Shown here in pieces: positions 8,425 to 17,182 of a stretch of 64,000 nt of DNA. The notes under the pieces are model-generated. The model made no database searches. It was not told the origin of the DNA and saw nothing but the letters and a program-made list of their open reading frames with translations. How positions within the stretch are numbered: position 1 is the first letter of the stretch; each line of letters begins with the position of its first letter. The position numbers were made by a program, and so were the translations under genes. The stretch is taken from contig CAYJLD010000001.1 of assembly GCA_964371195.1 (NCBI GenBank), forward strand, positions 8,942 through 72,941, in the 5' to 3' direction. The DNA comes from CAYJAD01 sp964371195 (GTDB lineage Bacteria; Desulfobacterota; Desulfovibrionia; Desulfovibrionales; Desulfovibrionaceae).

Positions 8425-9239
8425 AGTTTCTCTCTTAAAAAATTCTTTATTATTCCATATTTTTGACGCATTTTGCTGATGGCTTTAATACTAAAATTAT
8501 AAGCAAGGCTTTTGTAGCTTATTAGGTTAAACTCCCAAAAAATTTGGATGATTTGAGGTATATTGCCTTTGAATGCTTGAAATGCAGTGCTAAAGTCCAC
8601 AGAGGAGTTATTTAAGTAAAATTTTGTGACATGCTCATTCAAGGTTTGAAATTTAAAACTATCAAGGTCCATGCTATTGTCGTGTTGAATATAAAATAGA
8701 TCTACCCTTGCCTTTGGAGAATAATCATTTAATATCTTAACTGCTTGGATAATATTTTCATCTGTGTCTATGCTGCTTCTAACTATCCATACAAATAAAA
8801 TACGTTCAGAGTTTTTAAAGGCATTTTGAAATCTATTAATTCTACGGTCATATTTTGCTTTTACATTATCATAGTCATCTTCAAATGAAACATCTACATG
8901 AAAATCGTGCTGAAAATTTAAATTTGTGATGGTATTTTTGTATCTAGTATAGGCTCGTTCTTCTTCTACTTCAGTTTCAACTTCAAAAGGTTCTAAAGAT
9001 CCTTTATGCAACCAGTCTTGAAATTCACGGGCAATTAATTGTGCGCGATTAAGTAGTGGTGCGCCATCAATCCAGTCAAAGGGCATGCTTTTGTTTCTAA
9101 GGTAGGTGCTCGATAAATGACCGGCAGTTGCGCAATCTTCACCTAGGCTTATGACCATATCATAAGTGAGATTACGCTTTTGTTTGTTTTTTGTGAGTAG
9201 TTTATGGATAATGTATTTAATATTGTTCATAGTTGTCAT
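8421..9239 (-). CDS. DUF1796-like putative papain-like cysteine peptidase
   Basis: A 272-residue soluble protein. The N-terminal MVISLGEDCATAGHL followed by SMPFDWIDGA matches the pattern of the DUF1796 family (SLG-x-x-C then PFDW), for which a papain-like fold has been proposed; the Cys in GEDC would be the nucleophile. The basic N-terminus (KLLTKNKQKR) and C-terminus could bind anionic partners. Members occur in polysaccharide and glycosylation loci and have no established reaction that I know of. It overlaps the transaminase by 4 bases and follows a CgeB-like transferase by 5 bases, so it belongs to the operon. The start could also be the ATG at 9230. The family call is by motif only. Confidence 0.65.
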   Translation of the reverse strand: MTTMNNIKYIIHKLLTKNKQKRNLTYDMVISLGEDCATAGHLSSTYLRNKSMPFDWIDGAPLLNRAQLIAREFQDWLHKGSLEPFEVETEVEEERAYTRYKNTITNLNFQHDFHVDVSFEDDYDNVKAKYDRRINRFQNAFKNSERILFVWIVRSSIDTDENIIQAVKILNDYSPKARVDLFYIQHDNSMDLDSFKFQTLNEHVTKFYLNNSSVDFSTAFQAFKGNIPQIIQIFWEFNLISYKSLAYNFSIKAISKMRQKYGIIKNFLREKL

Positions 9240-9244
9240 AATAA

Positions 9245-10621
9245 TTACTTAAGTGCATTCTTTATTTTGTATAATATGGGGTATAGCTTGTGGTAAAAAA
9301 TTACTTTTTTTACAATGCGTTTTAGCAAAGTATAATATTTGCTACTCTTTACATTTTTCACAGCTTGGCTTTGCCTTATCGCTCGTAAACCAACATATTT
9401 AGGTCGAAGTATTTTAATACTGCCGTTTAGGTTATGCAATAGTTTTAAACCCATAATTTCTTGAATTTCTGCTAATCTAACATCCCAAGTAAATCTTTGG
9501 GCTACAATTTCATGTGATTTTGCCACAATATCATGACGTAAATTTTCTTCTTGCAGCAACTTCATACAAAGCTGTCTTGCCTCATAAGAATTCGAATACA
9601 TAGGTATTTTATAGTCACCAAATATGTTTTTAACGGAAATGGAATATTCAGAAAGTATGCATCCATTGCTAGCCATAATGTCAGGCACACGCCATGAAGT
9701 GTCATCGGCACATTGAGGATGCATGGAATTTAAGCAAATTTTGGAGGAATTATATATGTCTTGATTATGCTTTGCAGTGTAGACTATTCTATCATCAAAA
9801 GCAGCGGCCAGTGATGGGTAAACATTAACTAGTTCATTCCAGCCTTGCCCATATAGGGTTAGGCCTAAGTCGGATAAGGCAAAAACTTCGCTAACTCTTT
9901 TTTCTGCTGCCATGTAGGACTCAATATAAAGCCCTTTGTTAAGCATTTGCGATGTGAACTCATTTAGCCGTGATGCATTGGGACTTGGTATATAGTCTTT
10001 ATCATAATGTGATTTCTTTTTTTCAATTAAAGCTTCAAGAAAAATTCTTTTTTCTGCCTTTGATAGAGCTAAAATAGAGTTACCGTGGTGCGGGTTTACC
10101 GAAAATTTTGTGCCAATAAAGGATATATTTTTATCTTGAGCTATATTTTCTGGCTTAATACTTGTGGCAGGTTCGGCCACGTGAATTTGACTAGGTAAAA
10201 CATTTGGAAAGTAAGCTTTTATATTTTTAATACTTGGCTTACCAAAACAGAAAAATGTAAACCTATCAACATTTTCTTTTATGACATCTAGTTGATTCCA
10301 TCTATCGCAAAGGTCGGCATTCCAAATAATAAATGGGCAGTTGGTGATGTTTAGTAGCTTATTATATACTGCATGGTTAAACGATATTATAAGCTCAGGA
10401 TTAAATGTAATAATGTCTTGTCTTAGCTGCTCTTCATCAATATCTTTTTGTAATGTATTTTGTGACATGAAGGCATATAAATTAAATTCATGAGGGATGA
10501 AGACCAAAACTTCATTGCCATGTGCTTTAAGAGCATCTAGGAACTGCTCATAAAAACACGGTAATTTATATTCGCCTTCATGCCATATGGCATTGGAAAC
10601 ACATATTAAAATTCTTGCCAT
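9245..10621 (-). CDS. CgeB-like family 1 glycosyltransferase
   Basis: A 458-residue GT-B type protein. The N-terminal half begins MARILICVSNAIWHEGEYKL and contains the conserved FIIWNADLC stretch. The C-terminal half has GLTLYGQGW, HNQDIYNSSKICLNSMHP and DTSWRVPDIMASNGCILSEY, typical of the CgeB/YkvP glycosyltransferase-like group (DUF3880 plus Glyco_trans_1_2). The ATG directly follows the stop of the upstream two-domain transferase, with AAGGGTAA as ribosome site. It is paralogous to the protein at 17183-18457 (shared layout and SWRV-DI-ASN motif). It probably transfers a sugar onto a glycan or protein; specificity is unknown. Confidence 0.8.
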   Translation of the reverse strand: MARILICVSNAIWHEGEYKLPCFYEQFLDALKAHGNEVLVFIPHEFNLYAFMSQNTLQKDIDEEQLRQDIITFNPELIISFNHAVYNKLLNITNCPFIIWNADLCDRWNQLDVIKENVDRFTFFCFGKPSIKNIKAYFPNVLPSQIHVAEPATSIKPENIAQDKNISFIGTKFSVNPHHGNSILALSKAEKRIFLEALIEKKKSHYDKDYIPSPNASRLNEFTSQMLNKGLYIESYMAAEKRVSEVFALSDLGLTLYGQGWNELVNVYPSLAAAFDDRIVYTAKHNQDIYNSSKICLNSMHPQCADDTSWRVPDIMASNGCILSEYSISVKNIFGDYKIPMYSNSYEARQLCMKLLQEENLRHDIVAKSHEIVAQRFTWDVRLAEIQEIMGLKLLHNLNGSIKILRPKYVGLRAIRQSQAVKNVKSSKYYTLLKRIVKKVIFYHKLYPILYKIKNALK

Positions 10622-12898
10622 TTAATTACCCTTAAGTTTCACTACAAATTGTTTTACTCTACGCAAGAAAAATAATTCAATGGCAAGCTGCCTTGATAGG
10701 TGATAAATTCTTGAGAGCTTATTTTTTAGTCTTGATCCTGCACTTAAATGTGGCTCTGGATTATGAATTTCTAATGGCATGGGAGGGAAGAAATATGGGT
10801 CTTGGCTTATATCAACAACATGAGTATCCCAACAAAATACTTGTGGTATGTCATTGGTAAACTGCTTTTCTTGACGTAAAAAATCTGCTAATATTTCAAT
10901 ATTATTGTTTTTATGAAAGTGTTCTTTACCTTTAGCCGAAAGGTGCAAAAGTTTTTCCTTTGTAAGGTTTTGTATTTGCGTTAAAAACTCTTGATGATTA
11001 GACCAATATAAGGCTTCTGGGTAAACAAAATCACAGCAGGTTAGAATTTTATCCCCTCTATAGCAAATAAGTGGTATACCAGCAGAAAATATACTAATAA
11101 GAGTTTTAGCACTAGACTTTGGAAAGGAGCTAATAAATAAGTCTACATTTTTATGTAGCATGTCCTGGCATAAATTATCTGCCCAGCTAATATGTACGAA
11201 GGTATTTTTATCTAATTGATTGTTTTCTAGTGCAGTATGGATTTCGCTTAATTTATCTTCATCGATGGGACCATAATGATAATGAACGCCTTGTGTGGTT
11301 TTTAATAATGCAACTATAAACTCACTGTAATCTAACTCATTATTATTGAATTTATAAAATCTGGCCGATGCAGTTGCGGTTATTAAATTCTCATGTTTGT
11401 TTAATGGTATATATTCACCACCTACTTCGGCAGCCTTTCCAAAAACTGGAATGTAAACAGCCTTTTTGGCATATGAATTGTTTAATAGCCTATACTGAGC
11501 AGGGGTTTTAGTAATATAAGAGTCTACGGAGCTATTATCTAATGCAAGGACAAAACCATGGTCAATGGAAAAAACTGTAATGTTTTTATAGATACCTTGC
11601 TGAATAAGGGCTGCATTATAAGTGAAATGATGTCCGGCATAATGGTATACTTTGCTAATATTATAATCTAAGAACATATCAAAGAGGCATTTTAACTTAG
11701 CATCACCTTGTTCTTTACAAAATAATAACTTCACATGTGCATAGCTTGCAAAATCAGCTTGAATTTGAGCAGATAAGCCTTCTTTACTAGTGATTTCAGA
11801 AAAAATTACATAAACATTTTTATCAGAGTTTAATTGTATAAGTTCATGTATTTCTTTGTAAATACCGCCGCCTGTATTATTTAACATGGCAACTGAAATA
11901 GCTATATTGTCATTTGGTTCTATTTTATTTAGTGGAGAAAGTCCTCTTAAATTTAGCTCGATACGCCCAAGGCTTTCGGTAAAGCTATCCATAAATTCCG
12001 ATTTATAGGTGCGTAAAAAAACAAAGTCTTCATTTTGAAAGGCATAAGTTAGGGACATTTGTCGAAGGTGCTTAAAGCATTGCTCAAAAGTTAGGGTCTT
12101 TAGTGCAACAAAGCCTGGCTTGTTACTTAATGCGCTTGTATCATAAATGCGTTTATTAAATAACTCTTTTTCCTCTTTAGATGAGCAAAAATCAGCGCAC
12201 TTTTTCCAAAATGTATTGTTCATCTCCATTTGAGCTCGCTCGGATAAGGTGGACCAAATACCTTCATTATTATATCTATATACTGAGCCAATAAAATTCA
12301 AAAATTTAACTTTACCTTGTGTGTAGTTTAAGACAATGAATGTTCTTGCCATGTCACCACGGACTTGGTCAAAGAAAGGAGAAATTTTTTCTTTGAAAAT
12401 ATTGCGATACATAAAGGTTGATGTGTGGGCGTAGAACTTACCCAAGATGAAATCAGAGTAAGAAAATTCGCATTCTTGATCAAACAAAGCGGGGTTATGT
12501 AGGATGTACTGATTATCATGTAAGGTTAAATATTTATGGCACACAGCACAATATTTTTTCTTTTTATCATAATCCAAGAAGTCTACTTGCTTTTGAAGCT
12601 TATTTTTAACAGTGTAAAAATCATCCCCATCTAAAACAGTAAAATAATCACCTTGCGCTTGCTTTAGGGCGTGAACAAATGTGGGACCATTGCCCATATT
12701 CTTAGGATTAGAAAATACTTTAACTTGTATATATTGCGTGGCGTAATCATTTAATATGTTAAGGGTATTATCTGTGGACGCATCATCTATACAAATAATT
12801 TCATATTCAAAGTTAACATCTTGCATTAACACAGAGTCAAGTGCTGTGTGAATGGTTTGCTCCACATTGTACAAAGGCATAATAATAGATAATTTCAT
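10622..12898 (-). CDS. Two-domain glycosyltransferase: GT2 plus GT-B (copy A)
   Basis: A 758-residue protein. Residues 1-110 form a GT-A family 2 domain (SIIMPLYNVEQTI, IDDASTDNT, FTVLDGDDFY with the DxD metal site). The middle region continues the GT2 fold (HTSTFMYRNIF). From about residue 330 a second unit begins (ISVAMLNNTGGGIYKEIHEL), with VYHYAGHHFTYNAALIQQGI, FSIDHGFVLALDNSSVDSYI, HYHYGPIDE and SSFPKSSAKTLISIFSAGIP, resembling the donor-binding half of a GT-B enzyme. It may add two different sugars in succession. It is a tandem paralogue of the next gene upstream. No membrane helix is seen. The GT2 call is firm; the C-terminal assignment is inferred from motif style. Confidence 0.8.
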   Translation of the reverse strand: MKLSIIMPLYNVEQTIHTALDSVLMQDVNFEYEIICIDDASTDNTLNILNDYATQYIQVKVFSNPKNMGNGPTFVHALKQAQGDYFTVLDGDDFYTVKNKLQKQVDFLDYDKKKKYCAVCHKYLTLHDNQYILHNPALFDQECEFSYSDFILGKFYAHTSTFMYRNIFKEKISPFFDQVRGDMARTFIVLNYTQGKVKFLNFIGSVYRYNNEGIWSTLSERAQMEMNNTFWKKCADFCSSKEEKELFNKRIYDTSALSNKPGFVALKTLTFEQCFKHLRQMSLTYAFQNEDFVFLRTYKSEFMDSFTESLGRIELNLRGLSPLNKIEPNDNIAISVAMLNNTGGGIYKEIHELIQLNSDKNVYVIFSEITSKEGLSAQIQADFASYAHVKLLFCKEQGDAKLKCLFDMFLDYNISKVYHYAGHHFTYNAALIQQGIYKNITVFSIDHGFVLALDNSSVDSYITKTPAQYRLLNNSYAKKAVYIPVFGKAAEVGGEYIPLNKHENLITATASARFYKFNNNELDYSEFIVALLKTTQGVHYHYGPIDEDKLSEIHTALENNQLDKNTFVHISWADNLCQDMLHKNVDLFISSFPKSSAKTLISIFSAGIPLICYRGDKILTCCDFVYPEALYWSNHQEFLTQIQNLTKEKLLHLSAKGKEHFHKNNNIEILADFLRQEKQFTNDIPQVFCWDTHVVDISQDPYFFPPMPLEIHNPEPHLSAGSRLKNKLSRIYHLSRQLAIELFFLRRVKQFVVKLKGN

Positions 12899-12936
12899 AA
12901 ATAACCTATAAGCTGTATATATTTTTATTAACCAAA

Positions 12937-15246
12937 CTACTTGTAAAACCCTTTAATAATATTTTTTACTTTGGCAATGAAAAATATTTCATGAGTTAAT
13001 TGAGCTGAAAGATTATAGATACGCGCAAGCTTAGTTTTAATCTTTATTAATTTACTTTGTTCAGTAAGTACTGGTGCGCTGTCATCTTTACGTCTTTCAC
13101 CTTCATCCCTTGGTGGTATAAGTAGTGGGAAAAAGTATGGGTCGTGGCTTACATCAATTATCTCTGTATCGCTACAATAAACATGCGGTATGTCATTAGT
13201 AAACTGCTTTTCTTGATATAAAAAATCTGCTAACAATTCAATATTATTATTTTTATGAAAGTACTCTTTACCTTTAACTGAGAGGAATAAAAGTTTTTCT
13301 TTCGTTAAGCCTTGAATTTGCGCTAAAAATTCTTGATGACTAGTCCAAAATAAAGCCTCAGGGTACACAAAGTCAATGCAACTCGCAAGAGTTTGTCCTC
13401 TGTAGCAAATGATTGGAATACCATGTGAAAAAACACTAAGAAGAGTTTTGCCGCTGCCTAGTGGGAAGGAGCTGATAAACAAGTCAACATTACTATTAAG
13501 TAAGTCCTGACAAAGATTTTGTGCCCACTCTATGTGTACAAAGGAGTCAGAAGAAATATGATTATTCTCTAACTCAATATATATTTTATTTTTTGATTCT
13601 TCATCAATGGGACCATAGTGAATGTGTTTGCCACCAGTTTTTTTTAATAAGGCAATAATGAAGTTTATATAGTTGATTTCATTATTGTTAAATTTATAAA
13701 ACCTAGCAGCAGCAGTCGCTGTAATTAAAAACTCATGATTATTAAAGGGCACATATTGCCCTTCAATACAAATTTCTTTTGCGGCAATAGGTATATATAT
13801 GACTTTATTTTTGTAGTTATTATGTAGTAGTTTATATTGGGCTGGTGTTTTAGTAATATAATTATCCACCGAGCTATTATCTAAGGCTAGGGCAAAACCA
13901 TGGTCGATGGAAAACAATATTATGTTTTTATAAATACCTTGCTGAATAAGGGCTGCATTATATGGAAAATTATGCCCAGCATAGTGATAAACTTTGCTTA
14001 TATTATAGGTTAAAAATAAGTCAAAAAGGCATTTTAATTTATGTGCGCCTTGCTCTTTGCAAAAAAGTAGTTTTACATGCTTATATGCTGCAAAATCTTT
14101 TATAATTTGTTCTGGCAAGTTATCTTCATTAGTAATTTCAGAAAAAATTATAAAAATATTTTTATGGGCATTAATTTCAATAAGCTCATGGATTTCTCGG
14201 TAAATACCGCCACCGGTGTTATTTAACATAGCAATAGAAATGGCAATATTATCATTTTCAACTATCGTCTTAAGTGGTGAAAGTTCACGTGAATTAAGTT
14301 CAATGCGCCCAAGGCTTTCAATTAGGCTATCTAAAAACTCAGACTTATATGTTCGATGAAAAGCAAAATCTCTATGCTTGAAAGCAAAATTTGATGCAAT
14401 GTTTTTGACGAATTTAAATAGCTGGCTAACGCACCAAGATTCAAGTGCTTTTTCTTGGGGCTGGCTATTACCTTTTAGTTTATTCGTTTTTCTTGCCCAT
14501 AATTTCTTTTCTATGTGTGAAAAACAAAAGTCAATATATAGTTTAGTATTTTTTATATTAAGTGCAATTTGTGCACTTCTATCAAGGGATGTCCAAATTC
14601 CAGAACTATTGTGCCTATATACTGATCCAACAAAGTTTAAGTATCGTACCTTGCCTTGCGTAAAGTGCAATACAAGGAAAGTCCTTGGTGTTTCTCCAGT
14701 ATTTAAATGAAAAAAGTCAGGAACATGATGTTTAAAAATATTTCTATACATCATGCTTGAGGTGTGAGCATAAAACATATTAGATAGTAAGTCTGAGTAG
14801 TAAAAATCTTTCTCATTTATAAAGAGAGCATAGTCTTTGGCAATGGTATTATCTTCATAAAGTCTTAAATATTTATGACAAACTGCACAATACTCATTTT
14901 TTATATCCGAGTCTAAAAAATCAACTTGTTTTTGTAATTTGTTTTTTACAGTATAAAAGTCATCACCATCTAGGACTATAAAATAATCCCCACTAGCTTC
15001 TTTAAGCCCACGTGCAAATGTACGCCCATTACCGATATTTTGCTCATTGGTAAAAACTTTTATATGGGCAAACTTTTGGGCATAGTTGTTTAGAATATTT
15101 AGTGTGCTATCAGTGGATGCATCATTAATGCAGATAATTTCATATGAAAAATCAACATCTTGCATTAGGATGGAGTCTAGGGCAATGCTTAATGTCTCTT
15201 CTACATTATAAAGAGGCATTATGATTGAAAGTTTTATGGAACACAT
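12937..15246 (-). CDS. Two-domain glycosyltransferase: GT2 plus GT-B (copy B)
   Basis: A 769-residue tandem duplicate of the protein at 10622-12898. Long identical stretches include VLDGDDFYTVKNKLQKQVDF and SIAMLNNTGGGIYREIHEL. The domain order is the same: GT2 (1-240), a linker, then a GT-B-like unit (about 345-700) with HYGPIDEESKNK and SSFPLGSGKTLLSVFSHGIP. Compared with copy A it has a different linker around residues 240-280 and a charged insertion near the C-terminus (PRDEGERRKDD). The divergence suggests the copies recognise different acceptors or donors in one glycan. It is separated from copy A by 38 bases and from the acetyltransferase upstream by 18. Confidence 0.8.
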   Translation of the reverse strand: MCSIKLSIIMPLYNVEETLSIALDSILMQDVDFSYEIICINDASTDSTLNILNNYAQKFAHIKVFTNEQNIGNGRTFARGLKEASGDYFIVLDGDDFYTVKNKLQKQVDFLDSDIKNEYCAVCHKYLRLYEDNTIAKDYALFINEKDFYYSDLLSNMFYAHTSSMMYRNIFKHHVPDFFHLNTGETPRTFLVLHFTQGKVRYLNFVGSVYRHNSSGIWTSLDRSAQIALNIKNTKLYIDFCFSHIEKKLWARKTNKLKGNSQPQEKALESWCVSQLFKFVKNIASNFAFKHRDFAFHRTYKSEFLDSLIESLGRIELNSRELSPLKTIVENDNIAISIAMLNNTGGGIYREIHELIEINAHKNIFIIFSEITNEDNLPEQIIKDFAAYKHVKLLFCKEQGAHKLKCLFDLFLTYNISKVYHYAGHNFPYNAALIQQGIYKNIILFSIDHGFALALDNSSVDNYITKTPAQYKLLHNNYKNKVIYIPIAAKEICIEGQYVPFNNHEFLITATAAARFYKFNNNEINYINFIIALLKKTGGKHIHYGPIDEESKNKIYIELENNHISSDSFVHIEWAQNLCQDLLNSNVDLFISSFPLGSGKTLLSVFSHGIPIICYRGQTLASCIDFVYPEALFWTSHQEFLAQIQGLTKEKLLFLSVKGKEYFHKNNNIELLADFLYQEKQFTNDIPHVYCSDTEIIDVSHDPYFFPLLIPPRDEGERRKDDSAPVLTEQSKLIKIKTKLARIYNLSAQLTHEIFFIAKVKNIIKGFYK

Positions 15247-15264
15247 ACTTGATTAATATTTAAC

Positions 15265-15771
15265 CTATTCAATGAAAAATTTGCTTATTTTACTATAATA
15301 ATCATGCTTTGTGCATTCAAAGAAATAGTCCAGATCATTTTCATCTATTTGCACAGCACCAACTAATTTGTGATAACTTAAGACCTTACTGTTGTTCTTG
15401 CGTACATCAAAGTGGCATTTTTCAAAGCCCAACTCTTCAAAGCCAAATTTTCTCACTAAATAGTCGGCTTCCATGACTTCATGAAGTACTACGTCATCAA
15501 TCATGATCCAGCTACCAATGCAAAAGCTGTCTTTTCTTAAGTCGTATATGCGATATGTTCCAATGCGTGTATTCTCATTGTTTTCTATAATAAAGTAGTA
15601 TTCATCATTTTTTAGGAGAGCATTTTGTATGTACACTTCTTGTTTTTCAAGATTATATTCTGTTTTATTCAAATATTTAGATTTTACAGGGTCGCAACGT
15701 AAGGATAAAATAAATTTTGCATCATCTACCCTTACTGTGCGCAGGGTAACGTATTTTCCAACAAGTAGCAT
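15265..15771 (-). CDS. GNAT-family N-acyltransferase (RimJ/RimL-like)
   Basis: About 168 residues. It starts MLLVGKYVTLRTVRVDDAK and shows the GNAT pattern: YYFIIENNENTRIGTYRI (beta strands 3-4), a region near VLHEVMEADYLVRKFGFEE where the acyl-CoA loop would lie, and VRKNNSKVLSYHKLVGAV (motif B). The ATG at 15771 sits one base after the reductase stop and has GGAAG eight bases upstream, so I prefer it to the in-frame ATG at 15786. The classical Q/R-x-x-G-x-G/A loop is not clearly preserved. In this cluster it could acylate an amino sugar, possibly from acyl-ACP made by the adjacent ACP and reductase. The substrate is unproven. Confidence 0.75.
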   Translation of the reverse strand: MLLVGKYVTLRTVRVDDAKFILSLRCDPVKSKYLNKTEYNLEKQEVYIQNALLKNDEYYFIIENNENTRIGTYRIYDLRKDSFCIGSWIMIDDVVLHEVMEADYLVRKFGFEELGFEKCHFDVRKNNSKVLSYHKLVGAVQIDENDLDYFFECTKHDYYSKISKFFIE

Positions 15772-15772
15772 G

Positions 15773-16513
15773 TTAAACACTTCCACAATCTAAAATATAG
15801 TTTTGGCATGTAAGCCATTTTGCATCCTGTGAAAGCAAGTAGATAATAAAAGAAGAAATGTTTTCAACCTTTCCAATACCAAATGGGTAGTCAGCATCAC
15901 AATTACCTCTCACTTCAGATGCTATCTCAGACATTGGTGTAGCAACTTCTGAAGGAGATATTGTATTTACACGTATTTTCATGGAAGCTAGTTCTCGCCC
16001 CATTGTCTTAAAAGCAGTATTAGCTGCAGCCTTTGACGCTGCGTAGGAAAGTAGTCCCATTTCACAACTAAGACTGCTTATTGAAGACACAAAAATAATA
16101 GAAGAATCTTCGCGTACATGTACTCTTTTATCGGCAAATCCTTTTGCCAGCATGAGTGGAGAAAAGCAGTTGATGTTAAACATTGTTTGTAAGTCATCAT
16201 AGCTTAGCATGCGCAGAGGTTGAAATTGTATGATCCCTGCACAGCAAATTAAGGCTTTAAATGGTGGGTATTTATCGCGTAAAGATAAAATATATTGAGG
16301 TAACTTGTCGATGTTTTTTGAGAGATCAGCAACTTCACTATAAAAATTTTCTTTCAATGGACAAAGTTGTCTTGTTTGCTCTAATGTTTCGAGATTACGA
16401 CCAATACCAATCACATTTGCCCCTTCGGCATTAAGTTTAATGGCTGTATCTCTTCCTATACCTGAGCTAGCACCTGTGACGATTATATAGTCGCTCTGCG
16501 TAAAGGCTTGCAT
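15773..16513 (-). CDS. Short-chain dehydrogenase/reductase, FabG-like
   Basis: 246 residues, classical SDR. It has cofactor motif TGASSGIG, CCAGI for NNAG, and the catalytic triad seen as SSISSLS (Ser), then Tyr and Lys in LLSYAASKAAAN. The C-terminus INPYILDCGS-like (QNYILDCGSV) is typical of FabG-type 3-oxoacyl-ACP reductases. It lies between an acyl carrier protein gene (1-base gap) and a GNAT gene, so I infer reduction of a 3-oxoacyl group carried on the ACP to a 3-hydroxyacyl group, for decoration of an amino sugar. A sugar or polyol dehydrogenase remains possible, since SDR substrates cannot be read from sequence. Confidence 0.83.
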   Translation of the reverse strand: MQAFTQSDYIIVTGASSGIGRDTAIKLNAEGANVIGIGRNLETLEQTRQLCPLKENFYSEVADLSKNIDKLPQYILSLRDKYPPFKALICCAGIIQFQPLRMLSYDDLQTMFNINCFSPLMLAKGFADKRVHVREDSSIIFVSSISSLSCEMGLLSYAASKAAANTAFKTMGRELASMKIRVNTISPSEVATPMSEIASEVRGNCDADYPFGIGKVENISSFIIYLLSQDAKWLTCQNYILDCGSV

Positions 16514-16514
16514 G

Positions 16515-16736
16515 TTATAAATTGGCCTTTTTTAAAATATCAGTTACAGTTTTGAACTGCTGTACTTCATTAATTCCTAAAGCTATATTAAATTCTTTAT
16601 CAAAGAAAGATATTAAGGCCATTTTAGCTAAGGAATCCCAATCTTCAAGATTAAAAAGTTCATCATTTTCCGAAACGATAGAAAGTGATTGTAGTATTTC
16701 AGTAGAAAATACTTGCAAGAACTTTTCTTTTGTCAT
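16515..16736 (-). CDS. Acyl carrier protein (second specialised copy)
   Basis: 73 residues, acidic. The phosphopantetheine attachment Ser is in DWDSLAKMALI, the usual D-S-L context, and the four-helix pattern is recognisable. It is not the fatty-acid AcpP (the fab genes are absent and the sequence is divergent). It shares the FFDKE-x-I motif after the Ser with the other ACP in this locus (21903-22127), so the two are paralogues. It is the first gene of a sub-operon ACP, reductase, GNAT, downstream of a 446-base gap that may carry its own promoter. Its predicted role is to hold an acyl chain for transfer to a sugar. Confidence 0.85.
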   Translation of the reverse strand: MTKEKFLQVFSTEILQSLSIVSENDELFNLEDWDSLAKMALISFFDKEFNIALGINEVQQFKTVTDILKKANL

Positions 16737-17182
16737 GTCATTCCTCGTAAGATTTGAATAATAAATTTTTGATAGTTATACTTGATTAACTTTACATCTA
16801 GGCAAAGTTCTAGGAAGTATGTTGTCAATACTCCATGACATTATGTGCTATGCATCAACGATTCAAGGTAGCGTAAAGTTATACAAATTATAACATTTTT
16901 ACATAACTTTACTATGCAACATTTTTATCTGAATTCAAGCCCATAAAGATAATCACCCAAATTAATCCATTAGTATCTAAGGAGCATATTAAAGAATAGT
17001 TACTTTGTCAACTTTTCTGTGTGTTGTATGTTCCTATAACTTTGAGTATTATTTGAACTTGCTTAACAAAGCATATCACAAGACAAACACTTTCGTGGGT
17101 AGTTTGACAATTTAAACGTGGTGCTCGTAGCTAATGAGTCTTTTAGAAATTCATTAAAAAATAACTTTTTAGTAAAGAGCCA
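16737..17182. other. 446-base non-coding gap with a perfect inverted repeat
   Basis: No gene is seen. GTAAAGTTAT (16873-16882) and ATAACTTTAC (16903-16912) are perfect 10-base arms 20 bases apart, and a related GTAAAGTTAA lies on the minus strand near 16788-16797. On the minus strand, TTGACA near 16830 and TATAAC near 16782 are possible promoter parts, but the spacing is not canonical. The gap probably holds the promoter of the ACP sub-operon; the repeat could be a regulator site or a terminator for the upstream transferase. Confidence 0.35.
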
